NCBI GenBank assembly: GCA_011319805.1 | Contig: SJRY01000313.1 | Span: 1-32,932, forward strand | DNA from: Macrocybe gigantea | Taxonomy: Eukaryota; Basidiomycota; Agaricomycetes; Agaricales; Callistosporiaceae | Length of the DNA stretch: 32,932 nt | Reading direction: 5' to 3' | Shown here: in pieces, positions 18,171-29,000 of the stretch | Layout of the letters: each line of letters starts with the position of its first letter | Position numbering within the stretch: the stretch's first letter is position 1 | Position numbers and translations under genes: made by a program | The notes under the pieces: model-generated | Databases searched by the model: none | What the model saw: only the letters and a program-made list of their open reading frames with translations | What the model was told of the DNA's origin: nothing

Positions 18171-18767
18171 GTGAGCCGACTTGCTACGTACACGGCAAAC
18201 CCGACGCTGGCCCATTACACTGCGGCAAAAAGAGTTCTCAGATATTTAAAAGGAACTCAAGATTTCGGGATCACTTACCATGCCACGAAGGACAATGGAA
18301 CCTTCTACGGTTTCACCGATGCTGCGTTCGCAAATGCAGATGACCGACGTTCGACCTCCGGATATGTGTTCTTGGCCGAAAATGGAGCAATCACATGGTC
18401 GTCACGGAAGCAGACGACGATCGCGTTATCCTCGACCGAAGCGGAGTACGTCGCGCTCTCTGAGGCGGCGCGCGAAGCTGTATGGTTGAGGCAGTTATAT
18501 GACGAGCTCGGACTTGAACAAAAAGCACCTACCTTAATGATTGGTGACAACGACGGCTCGCTCGCAATGGCCAGGAACCCGGTATTCCATAAAGGTCGAA
18601 ACATGTCGACATTCGTTGGCATTGGGTTCGTGACTTGGTCCAGGATGGCACCATTGCCATTAGAAACTGCCGCGACCCCGAACAAACCGCGGATATCTTG
18701 ACGAAACCCCTCGACAGGCAAAAGCACGAGCGACATGCTCGTGAGATGGGGCTATCCACGGTTTGAG
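18171..18767 (+). pseudogene. Copia RNase H fragment, frameshifted
   Basis: Encodes SRLATYTANPTLAHYTAAKR through TDAAFANADDRRSTSGYVFL and LSSTEAEYVALSEA to PVFHK, matching the end of the minus-strand Pol. At about 18592-18594 a four-A run is reduced to three, so the tail reads GRNMSTFVGIG instead of RSKHVDIRWHW and stops early (18701). The original stop position is 18765-18767. There is no start codon or upstream Pol. Confidence 0.9.
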
Positions 18768-18773
18768 AGGGAG

Positions 18774-18985
18774 TGTTGGAGCGCGGGCATGAGAGGGACA
18801 AAGAGAGGCCGTACGGCATGGATGTGTCCGTCGGCAAGTGGAGTACGTACCGATCACGTGTATAAATAAGCGCCCAATACGGGCCTACCAAATTAAGTCC
18901 CTCCGCGCATCTTGACTCAGATCCTTTACCTTCCTCGTAAAGGATTCGACTGCTCGTATTACTCATCGTCTTCCACTGCCGGACA
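18774..18985 (+). repeat. Copia LTR, inverted copy (212 bp)
   Basis: Begins TGTTGGAGCGCGGG and ends GGACA. A TATA-like box TATAAATA lies at 18861-18868. It is the mirror of the LTR at 13485-13697, one base shorter, with a few substitutions. Its U3 promoter would drive transcription outward to the right, into 18986 onward. Confidence 0.8.
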
Positions 18986-20772
18986 AAATGGTGCCAAGAA
19001 AGAACAATATTGTCTCCATAAGGTGACCAGTGCTCAATTCATCATGTACTCGTCGTCCACCTACTGGCCATATGTCCGTTTGGAATCTGCATATACTAGG
19101 AGTTCAGAGTTGCGGACGTGCAAGACACCTTCGAATGTCCAGAGACCGGTGCAGAAAGTTGGCACAGGTGAGCCCGAGTGACACCTCTTTCTTCTCTTCC
19201 GGAAAAAGGTTCTGCAATCGTCGCAAAAAAAATTAAATTTGAACATTCGGACTTGCAAAGTCTGAGCAGTTTCTCTTCATAACTGCGAGGTAGCCGATGC
19301 ATGGCACGCGTCACGAGAGTGCGAGAGTTCATGAGCCGAATGCGGACGCAAGAAAGAGCCTCAACGGTCAGTGCTGTCATCAAAGAGTGCTTCCTGGATG
19401 CGAGGCTTGAGGTGTTTGCCATCAGAATACGGAACAGTAAGAGAGGTGAGCGCCAGTCCTAGTATTCCGAGGAGAATTCGAGGTCATTGTCAATAGCCTT
19501 CCCAGGAGATTCCAAAATTATGGCCAGCGATTCATTCCGGTCGGTATGCATCGGTGCTATGGCCGGCAGCGTCTTGATTTTGCGCCGAGTCTGTGATCAT
19601 GACTTGCCCTTTAGGTTTGTCCAGTTCGACACTCCCTGCTGCCCCTGGCTTTGCGGCCTGGGACGATACCCTACAAGAGAGCGCGGTTTGGCATAGAGAC
19701 CAGTCATTGTCCGGAAGACAGTCGCCCAGTGGCGTCGAGCCTTTTAAGCCAGAGTAATTGCATATGCGCATACATGTGCGTCGATTGGTCTGCTTTGTCA
19801 CCTAGATCCCTTACTTGGAACACAGGCACGTCTCTGCAAGAGATCGCAGCGCTTGCTGCTAGCTCAGCGGCTAAATAATCCCCGAATGCCACTCCAGAGA
19901 TCTTGCCTCTTCGCAGGGATGGTGGACGTAACAAATGAACCAACGGCCAACCAAGCAGGCCACGCTTTGCTTATCATCGGCTTTGCAATCATTGACCTCT
20001 GCATCAAAACCAAGCATTCCCCTTGGGGCGAACAATGGGTAAACGGGAGGCTATCTGTGAACCTCATTCACGTTTCCTATTGTTCTCTCACATGATCGCG
20101 AGAGATGGTCATGTGATCTTTATCCACGCGCTCAGCAAACATGGAGATCAGCCAGCTGCTCCAAGAAAACAACAGAGCCTTTGATCGGTTACGGTTGACT
20201 TTTTCTCTAAGATGTCCCGCTCATATTTTGGCGTCCAAGGTCGACATTCAAATGAAGTTTTCTGCCTCTGAAAAGTTCAGAGCAGGAGCCAGGCTAGATC
20301 CAGCATCCGTGACATCCGCCATCGTGATCTTCGACATATACAGCCAGCGCTTACTGTCAACAACGTTAACGACACTGTGGTTATGACGACCTTTGTGGTT
20401 GGTGGTTAACGGACAATGATGGTTGTTGTATCGTTTGTATCACATACGCCAGAGATTTGCTGGGGTAGTTGAACAAGGCAGTCAACTCATCCAAAAGGGT
20501 TATAATACGGTGTTTTGTGTCCGCTGTGTCCTCAGGGGGCCCTTGGAACGAGATGTCCTTAAATTCGAGTTCCCCCAATTGTATCAGATAACAACCCAAC
20601 TTTTTGGGCATGGTCACTGTCCGCAGTCAATGAGGCAACGTGCTGTCCGACGGCATCACTGCATCGTGTGCATCATCACGTTACGAACAAGGATATAAGA
20701 TATAAGTATAGAACACCAGTCGTTGCGTGCCCTCTTCTCTTTTCTTCTTCAACGTTAACTCTACCGGCCGGC
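18986..20772. other. Long stretch without a supported gene
   Basis: I see no domain. Weak exon-like pieces on plus at 19105-19170 and about 19300-19445 (MSRMRTQERASTVSAVIKEC, donor GTGAGC) have plausible splice sites but no recognisable product and stops between them. A minus-strand frame at 20381-20617 (78 codons, containing GELEFKDISFQGPPEDTADT) has natural composition but stands alone. Anything here is hypothetical. Confidence 0.4.
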
Positions 20773-21839
20773 ATGGGACGCTGGACGCAGTACGATGAGG
20801 TGGGCAGGTGTCGCCGCAGCGCGAGCTTTTCACTGAGATGCTGACCGCTCCGAATGATGGGTCTGCCGCGATGCCATTGCCACTAGGATGCCTACCGTCT
20901 GCCGGAGGGATTCACAGGATAGGCTACGACGCCGACGCACGGGATGTATGTCTTCCGCGATCGCGAGGCGACATCTACCACAGTGCGCCGGGAAACGAGT
21001 ACGGCGTCCTCACCAAGGTCTCGAAGCCGAAGACGACAGCCGTCGCCCGATCTGCCAGTGATGACCCGCAGCGACGAAAGCGCGCAGACACGTCGGGCTC
21101 AAAGTCCGAGTCGTCTGTTGAAGGCAAGCCCTCTCACGACCGAGTCGTGTGACCCGTTGAGATCTGAAATCTGACAAGAGTCCATGTCGGTCCAGTCCCA
21201 GAAGCGTCCTCTGACGACGACAAGGACGACGACGACGCCTCGTCTGACCTCCCCCAAAGTCCGTCCCCATGGCCGGCCGATCAGCACCGTCCTCGCCCCC
21301 GCCGGCCACATTCCACGACATTCCTCCCCGCACCTGATTCACCTCCCCGTCTTCTTCCTCCTCCTCGTCCCACATCCGCTCGCTCACCTCCCCACGTCGG
21401 CCGCCAAACGTCGCCCTCGAGTCCTCCGCCGACGTCCCCGACTCTGCGCACGCACCAGGTGTTTGTCGACGCCGTGCGTCGGTCTGCGCTGCCAAAGATG
21501 CAGGGCGTCGTGCACGGTCTGAAACGCTCCGTTACCTCCGTCAAGCGCCGCGCCACTAAGCGAGTCTCGACACGCGACGTCGACGACGACGACGACGACG
21601 ACGCAGGAGACGAGATAGCTCAAGATCCGAGAGACGACACACAGGCCCTCTTGCAGCGGCGGAAATCGGACTCATCATCGTCTACGGCGACTGCAAAGCT
21701 AACAAGGAACCTTTCTCTGGCCACGCAGTCCTCGCTCTCGCGTTACTCCCAAGCCTCTGCTCTCAGCACTCAGTCATCTGTATCGCGTTACTCTCAGGAT
21801 TCTAACCCGCGATCTTCTTTGATCGCTCGTCCTACTTGA
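20773..21839 (+). pseudogene. Frameshifted gene of the MGRWTQYDE basidiomycete family
   Basis: Starts MGRWTQYDE (20773-20799), with a GT-AG intron at 20800-20886, then DAYRLPEGFT, and in shifted frames RIGYDADAR, YVFRDRE and DIYHSAPGNEYGVLTKVSK. The expected continuous motif is split by three small indels near 20917, 20944 and 20972. Downstream an open frame carries an Asp-rich, Pro/Ser/Arg-rich linker, then FVDAVRRSALPKMQGVVHGL, a basic helix, an Asp run encoded by a GAC repeat (about 21580-21603), and a Ser-rich tail with two similar SLSRYSQ/SVSRYSQ blocks, stopping at 21839. I recall this N-terminal motif from uncharacterised mushroom proteins, some labelled CBM50 (LysM), but see no LysM here. 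Broken in this assembly; error or decay cannot be told apart. Confidence 0.55.
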
Positions 21840-22412
21840 ATTGTTGCATATACCCTTTTCGATTTCACACGACCAATGACAGTCTCGTGCAGTGGAGACG
21901 TTTTCTGTTATTACGCCGACACTTTGTATTATATATTATTCCTTTCAGACGCAGCGCAATTGATGCGAGAAATGTGCTTCATGTACTGTCTGCCAAGCCC
22001 GTGCATGTGAAGACGAATCATCTTCAACATGCTTCAGCTAGTCGTGTATCTCGAATAAGAGTCGTTTCGACCTGCTCTTATCGTCCTTAACATTATGTAA
22101 AGCAGAGCGCTCCCTTTCGCCAATTCACCCAGACGTAAAGTCGGTTCCGAGTTCCGCCTTTCGAATAAATGCGTGCGACGGATGAAGAGCCCCGTCTGCT
22201 TGCCACACGACGAATGTAAGAACAGCTTCTGTCCTCGTCACTCGACAGGATCGTCCTGAATAGTAATCCTCTCCAAAAAGACTTCCTTGTCATCTCTTCT
22301 CTTTTTCCTCCATGAGCAAAGCCCACAGAGAGACGGCTCGGGCTCGTCGCTCGTCTGCGTGATTCGTGTGATTTGCGTGGTCCGCGTCACTTGGGAGACG
22401 CGCGTGTTCGAT
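21840..22412. other. Intergenic between converging genes
   Basis: It separates a plus-strand gene ending at 21839 from a minus-strand gene ending near 22413. It is AT-richer near 21900-21960. A minus-strand frame at 22238-22540 (ending RRDDKEVFLERITIQDDPVE) overlaps the end of the minus gene and could be an alternative C-terminus; otherwise nothing is supported. Confidence 0.4.
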
Positions 22413-23549
22413 TTAGTCCGAGCGTGCCTGGCTCGAGTGGAAGACGTCGCGCTTCCCCAAGCGCTGCTTGCCTCCCGGTCGCTCGGCGACCAAACGTGGC
22501 CGCGTTTGCCAGGAATGACGGATACCGATGTCGTGCGCAAAAGTATGCGACTTATGAAGAGCGTCTTGTCCGCTTCTCTTGGAACGACTGTGAAAAGTGA
22601 AGGAGGTCAGCCTGCAGGCATTTATAAATCCACAGCTTACTGTTTGCACTGGATGCCGGCTTCACCTCGGAGTCCAAACCTGATTGAAAGCAAGTCGTGG
22701 GATGAGCTGTCTGCTTCGAGGGATGCGTTGTTAAAATTTACCCAAAACCGGACCACAACGAGCAATCGCGGCACTGTTTGACCACTGCCCCCAAACATTT
22801 GCCCCGCCGGCTCCAGATACAGAAAACGTGAGCTTTGCCGCAACTTCATTGGCGACGTTGACCGCGATCGCCCAGTGGTCGGTCTTCATGGTGCCGATCA
22901 CAAGCACGAGATCGCTTTTATCAAAGTTTTCACTTGCGGGCGAATGTAACGGCCTGAGCCATGCTGCGCAGGAAACGAACGACAAACCTATCATATAGCG
23001 CTATTATCAGCTCATCATTTTCTTCCATGTACGCTGCAAGCTCTCCTCGTCGCTCGAGATGTTGATGCACGACGTGCGTTCCAGGTAGCAGAATTGCCTC
23101 GCCTTGGTGAACATTGCAAATTCGAACGCCATGGCTCCTGACGGGCCCGCAGGCATGCTTGGGCTCCTAATATCGATGATCAGATGGTTTTGAATAATCC
23201 ACGGCCGGTGGGCTGGACGTACACATGAACACCGGCGCCTACATTTTTCTGATTGGTGCACTGCAGTACGAAGGGGTCAGTCGCAACGTAAAACATATCG
23301 GAGAGGAAAACAGACCCGAATGGCCTCCATCCGCTCGACGCGAGGGACGCTCTTCACGAGCTCAACGGGAGGAGGATGTTTGCTGGTCGGCGGCGCAGCG
23401 ATATTGTACAGCTTCTGGAACGACCCACCCCGCTCTCGAATTACTCCAATGTCACCCAGTTCCACTTCGCAAGGCTCGTAGAGCGGATAGCCATAGTTCA
23501 GCGACGAGAGGCATTCGACATAGACCTTCTTGGGATCTTTGGAACTCAT
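22413..23549 (-). CDS. Uncharacterised multi-exon protein
   Basis: ATG at 23549. The first exon (to about 23316) has VECLSSLNYGYPLYEPCEVE and GDIGVIRERGGSFQKLYNI. A short exon from 23260 follows (CTNQKNVGAGVH, donor uncertain). The next exon reads on minus after an acceptor near 23175 and has QGEAILLPGTHVVHQHLERR and GELAAYMEENDELI. A further exon has SENFDKSDLVLVIGTMKTDH and SVSGAGGANVWGQWSNS, then C-terminal exons to a stop at 22413. All joins are short GT-AG introns. The order of blocks (GYPL near the N-terminus, a hydrophobic strand plus HVVHQH, then SDLVLVIG...W and WGQW) matches a family common in Agaricomycetes with no assigned function that I know. No signal peptide or membrane segment. 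No stop or frameshift was needed for the model; the C-terminus is the least certain part. Confidence 0.6.
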
Positions 23550-24152
23550 GATGCAGCTCTGAATCTTGCGTCGAATATTGTCAACATTGCTTTTGTCCTG
23601 GGCAGGCTGACAAGACACAGCACCGATATCCTTTTACGGCGTCAAGTCTTGTCCAAAAGCGCTGACAGGGACCCACGGCAGTGCAATGCAGTGTGCTGAC
23701 AAGTTGGCGAAATGATGAATTGTTGGAAAAAAGTCGGCCGGCCCGCTACTTCCGGAATTGGCTGTCTTCGGCCGTGCCAATCGCACCATGCCCATTGGGC
23801 TTCCCAATGAAACAAAGGACATGAGTATGAGCGAGAAAGGATGTAATGCCTCGGTAGGTACATCGCATGGCCCGGTGTCACAGCGATTCGGAACGATGAA
23901 CCATCGGATCACTTCACGAAATATTCAGGAATGTGCCAGTTGAACGATTGCTTCTGTATGTACGGTGTCGTAGAAGCATTCGTGGCTGCATGAATACGAG
24001 AGGCGAGATTCAACATCGTTTCCTAAGGGAAGATAAGTGGAACTGGAGAGTGTCTTTTCGTCTCGATGCTTCAAATATTTGTCACATGTCTTAGATAGCG
24101 CGACGCGTCGCGTCACGCAGCTCCGGCTGGTTCCTTGAACGCCAGATCCTCT
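23550..24152. other. Divergent intergenic region
   Basis: It lies between two genes transcribed away from each other (minus gene starting at 23549, plus gene starting at 24153), so promoters for both should be here. No TATA box or repeated motif stands out. The open frames on both strands have no recognisable content. Confidence 0.4.
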
Positions 24153-25595
24153 ATGGAATCCGCATCCTGTGGCAGTTCTGATTATGACTCCGACCATCTA
24201 TACTATACTCCTGCCATATGCCGAGATGGCTTTTCTTTCAGAGATGGCAAATTTTGCGTGGATGGTGATTATCACCAACACGAGCGAGCGGACGCGAAGG
24301 AACTCTACAGGCTCCTGACATACGCACCCCCACCACCTCTGCTCACGAAGAAAGGTACCGTCGCCAAACGGCAGCCAAAGGATACCCACAGGGACCCGGA
24401 CGCGTCGTTTTATACGGCCCAAATGGCTCACTATGGCTTGAAGCCCCTGAAGACGAAGGAGCCCGCGAAAAAGAAACTGCTCAGTGCGTTTGCGGCAGGC
24501 GGAGATGCACTGTCCGTCCCGAGCACATCCTCGACCTCGAGGCTGCTTTAGGGAAAGAGTGGCAAGAAGCTGACGAAGAAAGGCAACATCGTCTGAAGGT
24601 GGCCCAAGAGGAAGACGCAAAGAGGCGGAAAGAATGGGAGGATCTCCACCCAACGCCTCAGTATAGCTCTCATGCCAGCGGAATCCGCGAGGACCCCTTT
24701 GAGCTTGTTTCAGATGACTCTTTGATTCGCGAGCCATCCCTGATCTGAAGCACGAAAGCCCCAACAGCTCATTGCGAAGCAAGATCAAAGACCTCTCTGG
24801 CGAGAAGGCGCGAAAAATCTTGCTCAATATCCTTGACTCAGATCCTAGGGGGGATGAAATCATCACAACCGCCTTGAATGCCCGTAACAGGCCTAGTAGA
24901 GTAGCAGGAAGAGAATACATGAGCGACGGGTGAGTCGTCTGAAATCCATCATTGGTTCTACCACTGAGTGTGGTTGCAACACAGACGCCGCTGAACCTGG
25001 CTGACTGGGCTGGAAGATACGTCGTACAATCCAAAGAACTCTCAGAGAATTGGCCAGACCGCCCAGGGTGATGTGAAATTCGAGGTCTATCCCTCGTCCA
25101 CCAGCGCTCATCTGTGGGCCTCGTTCGACTTTGGAGTCATCTCCGGCGTCATGCGCTCGATCGGGAAACCACCTTCTGCCGCAGGTGAAGAAATCCGCGT
25201 CGAGTGGCGAGGGCGCGAGGCAGGCGAAGATGAGATGTCCTTTCCGAGTACAATTGCGGGATTCTGCAATTTTACGGCAACGGCATCGTCGAGGCGAATA
25301 TGCGAGGCGACATGTGCGGCAAATTCACCTTTTCTGGTTCCTTCGACGACAAGTTCGCCCAGAAAAGCGACGCCCGGCGGAAAAAGATGTCAAGAGTTGG
25401 AAGAGGGAGTGGAGAAGTATCAACTATGACAATTATGAGGTCGAAAGAGTCGCCAGATGGGGGAAATGGGGCGGTGAGAGAGAAGATGAGAGCGCTTTTG
25501 AGAGCGACACGACCGTCGGCCACCATAAAAGGACTGAAGAACCTCACTTCGACAGTGACGAGGAATTGACAGAGTCATATGCGATGGCCTTCTGA
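24153..25595 (+). pseudogene. Paralogue 1 of an uncharacterised three-copy family
   Basis: The ATG at 24153 gives MESASCGSSDYDSDHLYYTP, then DGFSFRDGKF, DAKELYRLLTY and AQMAHYGLKPLKTKEPAKKK, a SAP-like stretch. In shifted frames follow EHILDLEAALGKEWQEADEE and LRSKIKDLSGEKARKILLNI. After an intron (about 24931-24985) come PLNLADWAGRYVVQSKELSE and a conserved domain, probably beta-rich: FEVYPSSTSAHLWASFDFG, GVMRSIGKPPSAAGEEIRVE, WRGREAGEDEM, CGILQFYGNGIVEANM, CGKFTFSGSFDD. The acidic tail ends ELTESYAMAF (stop at 25593-25595). Frame changes are needed near 24520, 24750, 25060, 25245 and 25385, and a TGA closes one frame near 24748. The family match to the copies at 30506 and 32065 shows which frame is right at each point. 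Function unknown. Confidence 0.7.
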
Positions 25596-26047
25596 TTTCG
25601 CGGACCGCAGTCTCAGGTCTCGGGTTTTATGTCAAACATGTTTTTCATAATGTACAACTCATTTTCGTCTTGCTTGAAGACTTGGCGACGAGGGCTGCAT
25701 TTGAACGTGATGACATGACTGGTCACCCAGGTGAGGATTGCAAGGATTTGGACCTGAAGGACTGCGGATTCTCCGTAGGATGCAAAAAAAGGGTGATGCT
25801 TGTCCACAAGAAATGGTCCGAGGCCCATGTTGCACTCGAAATTAATGTACTGTACAATGTCCAAGTTATGAAAGGAGTGTACCACTGCGGAAAGAACGAC
25901 AAAGAGTTGGCCAATTAATTATATGTATCCTAATTGTCATATTTAACGAGTGAGCTTAAAGGAGTGGGAAGAGGAAAAGAGAGTGTCTGCTGCAAGAAGT
26001 AAAACAAAGGAAATTCTCTTTGGTTCATGTGCATGGTCGGCCAGGCC
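25596..26047. other. Intergenic between converging genes
   Basis: Frames of about 80-90 codons are open on both strands (25670-25918 plus, 25613-25885 minus) but show no domain. It should contain the terminators of paralogue 1 and of the GH55 gene; no clear signal was seen. Confidence 0.4.
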
Positions 26048-29000
26048 CTAACTCTGTGACCACACTGTAACAGTCGAGGCGAACCCGTTCTGGTTGTCCT
26101 TCTGATCGACGAGCCCACTCAAGCCACGGCTGACTTGATACGTCGACCCGATCGTCGACAGCGCAACAACCGAAACATCAGACGACTGTGTGTCGATGTC
26201 GAAGATGTGCTGCTGGCACGAGGCTGTGTTCAGGCAGTCTTGGTTATAGTTCTGGAAAAAAAAAATAAACATGACGAGAATCGGTCAACATGTGAACTTT
26301 GCTTTTCAGGGTCGGGGGAGGAGTTTAGGGTTGACCACTGACTTGGAAGAAGCTGTACAGGTTGGCGCCGAACAGCAGGATGTCGTGCGAGTTGTAGATG
26401 TGGAGTGACCATGCAGATGTGAGGCCCGCGGCGAAGAGCGGGTCTTGGAAAGCATGGTTAGGGACGAATGGCACTGGTGCTGGCGGCACCGGTTGGAAGT
26501 ATGGCTGGAAACCGAGATCAAAACCTGTCAGGTAAACGGCTGGATGCACTAGTACTCACGGTTTCAGTCTGGATCAGTCCCATATAATGGTTCTCCGCAT
26601 TGACCAAGCTATATTGATACAGGACGTGGTGCTCAGCTGAAGGAGATGCAATCAATCTTATGAGGGTCCGACCGATATCTACTCGATACTTACAAGCTGG
26701 ATTAAGGGGTTGAGGTTGAGATTACATCCTAACATCCGCAACAATGATAGTCGCTCACCAGTTCCAATCATCCAGACAGGGCCCTGGGACTCTGACAGAA
26801 TTCCACGGCCGGAATAAATCGTCAATCTCGTCTCATTCTTGTTGTCCAGATCGTGATCGGCGAGCCAAACCCATGTACCCTAAGTGCAGCAAAACACTCA
26901 GCAGCCCGAAAAACACTGCGAAAGAATGAAAGATGGACCTCAAGGTAAGCAGACGAACGTCGCGTGAGATGCAAAGCCAGAAATGCGGCAAAGCAAGCCG
27001 GGTTGTTGAGGTCCCCGTCGGTTGGGCATTGTTCTGCTTGTAAATTGGAGCCGGCAACTGTCATCGAATTGTTTTGAATTCATACTCGTTCAGCAAGTTC
27101 AAGAGACATACCGCCGCCCAGCCTAACAGAAAAGAAAATGAATAACAATCTTCAATCTTTGAAATTAACGGAAGAAGTTTGGAGAAGCACCTAATATGGG
27201 AATCCCACATTCCGGCAGCCCCTTGCTGTCCTCTCGGCTCGTGGACGTTCCATTCCACAACGATCGCTCCTGCAGCTACAGACGACATCATCTATCGAAA
27301 CCGACACTACAACCCGCACGCAAGGCTTTGCTCACCAGGTCCAATGGTCGTAAAAATCATGTCCGTGATCTCAACTACGCCCTCGCAGTTATTCTCGCCT
27401 ACCTTGACGACAGGCCGCGGATGACGCTGGTCCTGGAACGCACGGCCAGATCCAGCGATCGTGGCCCAGGCCTCGCCAACGATCCGCGCTCCCGCAGGGA
27501 TGGTTATCGTCGAAGTCACCATATAGGTGCCGGCGTCAAAGTAGATGATTTTGCATCCAGCAAACTGCGCATGGATCCCATGTCTGTGAGCTGCAAGAAT
27601 GCTCCGCACTTGCATACGACAAAATATCAGAGACAGACCTTATTCAGCACGGTCTGAATCGCGTGCGTATCGTCCGTCTTCCCGTCACCCTTCGCACCAT
27701 AATCTCTGACGCTGATAAACTGAGAGACTGCATAATCCGCATACTGTGGGTGCATCTTGCCAAATATCCTCCCTGATCGATCCAGTAACGAGGGCGGCTT
27801 ATGCAGCGCGGCGACGCTGCCTTGCACAAACCCACCAGAGGAGTCTCCGTCTTTGTAGACATTGCCCTGAACCCAAGATTCGATCGTTTTATCCCCACCC
27901 TCGAGGACAACATCCCCTCCAGAGACAGCGACGGCTGTTGGAGTGTTGATGAGCATGATATTGTTGAGGACAAGGGATCCTGCGAGTGTGCCGTTGCTGG
28001 CTTGTGAAGTGGTTAGGAACGTCGGCGTGTCTTTGACGACAGCATCTATGATGGCGATCGAGCCTGTGTTCTTTAATTCACGGGATAATCAGCAAGCGAG
28101 TATACAATTTTTTTTCTTTTATCGGAACATTACCTGAGTCTCAAACCCGATCTTAGGACAAAGTCAATGATTCATGGCCTGAAGGATAGAATTTCCGAAC
28201 CAGCTCACCGAACAATTATTGATATAGACTCTTTGGAAGGTCCAACCTGATAGCAGTGTCCATCACTGCAATGAGGAGATACTTTAAAGCATGGCTTACC
28301 CCAATTCCAGACGTTGAAGATGGCGGTGCGGGAATTATTGATGGTGACATTCCGCACGGTGAATCTGAGCAAGACTTCAGGTACAGACGACACAGGGAAG
28401 ATATGCCTACTGTTGGTTTCCGACCCACATCCCAAACTTGCCTTGAGGTCCGTCAGCATGTTTAGCTTGGCATCAGGTATAGGAACTGACCTCCGTTAAA
28501 GACGAGATCTCCCATGAATCCACCGCTGCAAGATGAGTTTGTCGGTTGCATTGCGGCAATGACAGTCAGATAAGGCGTCACACCTCCCATTCTCCATGAA
28601 AATTCCTAGCTAGAATTTCAGAACAGCAAAATAGGACAATCCAAACGCTGACAATACCTTGATGATTATTGTTCGGCTCAGTGGACATTTGGAAAACGAT
28701 ATTGATGAGAGATGTAGCCTGAGCAATCTGCCAATGTATTCCGGTCCCGGAAGCTTCTGGCGGCATTCTTCATGTTCATGTTCATCAATGAGTGGCATAC
28801 GCAGACGAACGCAGACTTTACATACTGTCGAACATCGATGACGAAGTTCCTCACGGATCGCAGGCTGGCCTCACAGCGTGAGCGCATGAAAGACGAGCAG
28901 AAACGAATTCAGCGTCCTCACAAGTTGTTCTGATTAGTGTAAAACTGCCCTCCCGCAATGTACGGGTCAGCATCTAGCCGACGGATCAGTGTATCGCTCG

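Larger units (their letters stand above)
18168..18985 (+). mobile_element. 5'-truncated inverted copia copy
   Basis: Nearly identical to the reverse complement of 13485-14304. It contains the last ~200 codons of Pol (RNase H), the polypurine tract (18765-18773) and an LTR. It starts abruptly at the codons for AVSRLATYTANP and abuts the primer-binding side of the minus-strand element. The two together form an inverted repeat of about 820 bp with a spacer of about 3.86 kb. Differences noticed include one A lost from a run near 18593, one base in the LTR start, and a few substitutions. Confidence 0.9.

Noticed and set aside
13485..18985. Two independent copia insertions in opposite orientation
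   Set aside because: The junction exactly at the primer-binding boundary and the absence of any flanking DNA between the two copies favour one composite event, though independent insertion plus deletion cannot be excluded.
21578..21605. GAC microsatellite as a mobile or regulatory feature
   Set aside because: It lies in frame in a coding exon and encodes an Asp run; ordinary low complexity.
24450..24560. Programmed frameshift in the three-copy family
   Set aside because: Breaks occur at different positions in each copy with no shared slippery site or structure.
24198..25034. Minus-strand frame of 278 codons opposite paralogue 1
   Set aside because: Long but without domain content; the plus strand matches two other family members across several blocks.
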